Shown here: positions 6,745 to 7,510 of the stretch, piece after piece
Position numbering within the stretch: position 1 is the first letter of the stretch
How the letters are laid out: the number at the start of each line of letters is the position of its first letter
Assembly (NCBI GenBank): GCA_017609845.1
Contig: JAFCDD010000030.1
Span: 1 to 7,510 of the forward strand
Direction: 5' to 3'
DNA: 7,510 nt
Source of the DNA: Candidatus Woesearchaeota archaeon
Lineage (GTDB): Archaea; Nanobdellota; Nanobdellia; SCGC-AAA011-G17; JACPNG01
Position numbers and translations under genes: made by a program
The notes under the pieces: model-generated
What the model was told of the DNA's origin: nothing
Seen by the model: only the letters and a program-made list of their open reading frames with translations
Databases searched by the model: none

Positions 6745-7510
6745 TGAAAACTGTCTTGGTTACTGGTTCTAATGGTTTTATTGGAAGTCACTTAGTTGAA
6801 AGATTGGAGAGAGATGGAGTTGAGGTGATTCCTTTTAATCTTCCTTATGGAGATGTGAGAAGAAAAATTGATCTGGATGAGGACATAGATTTAATTTTCC
6901 ATTTGGCTGCTTTATTAAAAGAGAGTAATTTTAGTGGACTTTATGAAACAAATGTTATTGGAACAAGAAATGTTGTTGATTTGGCATTGAGAAAGAATGC
7001 TAAACTTATTTTTTCGAGTACTTATGTTTATGGAAATCCTGATAAACTTCCGGTTGATGAAGTTGCTGAATTGAGACCACACACACCATATACGAAAAGC
7101 AAGGTTGAAGCTGAAAAAATAATTCAAAAAAGCAAATTGGATTATGTAATCTTGAGACAAATTAACATATATGGTTTAGGGCAGAAAGAAAACATGTTAA
7201 TCCCTTTCATTATTAAACAAGTTAAGGGGGAGAATAATGAAATATCTCTTTTTGGTTCTTCTGAATCTAAGAGGGATTTTTTATATATTGATGATTTGAT
7301 TGAGGTTATGTTACTTGCTGCTAATTATTTAGATAAAGGAAGTGGGATAAGAGAGATTTTTAATATTGGTTCTAGTAGAAGTTATTCTGTTGGAGAAATT
7401 GTTGAATTGATTCAAAAAATAGCTGGGACAAGAAAAAAAGTCTGTTATGGTACAATGGGGGACGGGGTTAGTGATTGTTATGCAGACATAACAAAAGCTA
7501 TAAGGGTATT
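6744..7510 (+). CDS. NAD-dependent epimerase/dehydratase family protein (extended SDR), 3' end outside window
   Basis: The frame is open from ATG 6744 through the window end: 255 codons, no stop, with perhaps 40-60 residues missing by family size. The N-terminus has the NAD(P) loop GSNGFIG (8-14). SSTYVYG (91-97) and YTKSK (Y116, K120) form the catalytic Ser/Tyr/Lys set, and LRQINIYGLGQ and KRDFLYIDD follow as in GalE/RmlB/RmlD relatives. Aligned with the LegB-like protein, the dehydratase Glu (E128 there) is Tyr94 here, so a 4,6-dehydratase role is unlikely. An epimerase or 4-ketoreductase working on the deoxy-keto sugar made upstream is more plausible (inference). The ATG shares its A with the TAA of the nucleotidyltransferase, so it belongs to the same operon. 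Several short stretches are nearly identical in DNA to the LegB-like gene, suggesting that the two are paralogs. Confidence 0.88.
   Translation, partial: MKTVLVTGSNGFIGSHLVERLERDGVEVIPFNLPYGDVRRKIDLDEDIDLIFHLAALLKESNFSGLYETNVIGTRNVVDLALRKNAKLIFSSTYVYGNPDKLPVDEVAELRPHTPYTKSKVEAEKIIQKSKLDYVILRQINIYGLGQKENMLIPFIIKQVKGENNEISLFGSSESKRDFLYIDDLIEVMLLAANYLDKGSGIREIFNIGSSRSYSVGEIVELIQKIAGTRKKVCYGTMGDGVSDCYADITKAIRV

Noticed and set aside
6915..7160. Open frame of 81 codons on the - strand
   Set aside because: Antisense to the SDR catalytic region, which has intact SSTYVYG and YTKSK motifs on the + strand.

Overview
The window is strongly AT-rich and almost entirely coding. Genes are separated by 0-3 bases or overlap by 1-4. 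The only real non-coding stretch is about 95 bases (4385-4479) between two divergent genes. The leftmost gene is the C-terminal part of an AglB/STT3 oligosaccharyltransferase. Its WWDYG motif, its TDGGNN motif and its DEIGKYPAFSLIGSD block point to an archaeon. The AT richness, the very tight packing and the short TATA-to-ATG distances (apparently leaderless promoters) fit a small-genome DPANN lineage such as Woesearchaeota or Pacearchaeota. The lineage is an inference; no rRNA or other taxonomic marker lies in the window.

Layout. Left block on the + strand (1-3673): aglB C-terminal part (1-1392), a multi-pass membrane protein resembling GT-C / PTPS-related membrane enzymes (1395-2870), and a NodB-type polysaccharide deacetylase (2867-3673). 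Middle, on the - strand: a single class I SAM-dependent methyltransferase (4384-3677). It ends 3 bases from the deacetylase stop and is transcribed away from the right block. Right block on the + strand (4480-7510 and beyond): a second class I methyltransferase (4480-5067), a LegB-type sugar-nucleotide 4,6-dehydratase (5064-6044), a PtmE-like sugar-1-phosphate nucleotidyltransferase (6046-6744), and an extended SDR epimerase/dehydratase/reductase cut by the window end (6744-7510).

Together this reads as part of an archaeal protein N-glycosylation / surface glycan locus. The right block would activate a hexosamine-1-phosphate to a nucleotide sugar and convert it to a 4-keto-6-deoxy sugar, then modify it further (second SDR, methyltransferases). 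The left block would transfer or trim lipid-linked sugars (GT-C-like protein, deacetylase) and attach the glycan to protein (AglB). The most interesting point is the adjacent LegB-like and PtmE-like genes. In Campylobacter these belong to the GDP-sugar route to legionaminic acid. Only these early steps are visible here, so whether a nonulosonic acid or another deoxyaminosugar is made depends on genes outside the window.

No tRNA, rRNA, CRISPR array, transposon or attachment site was seen.
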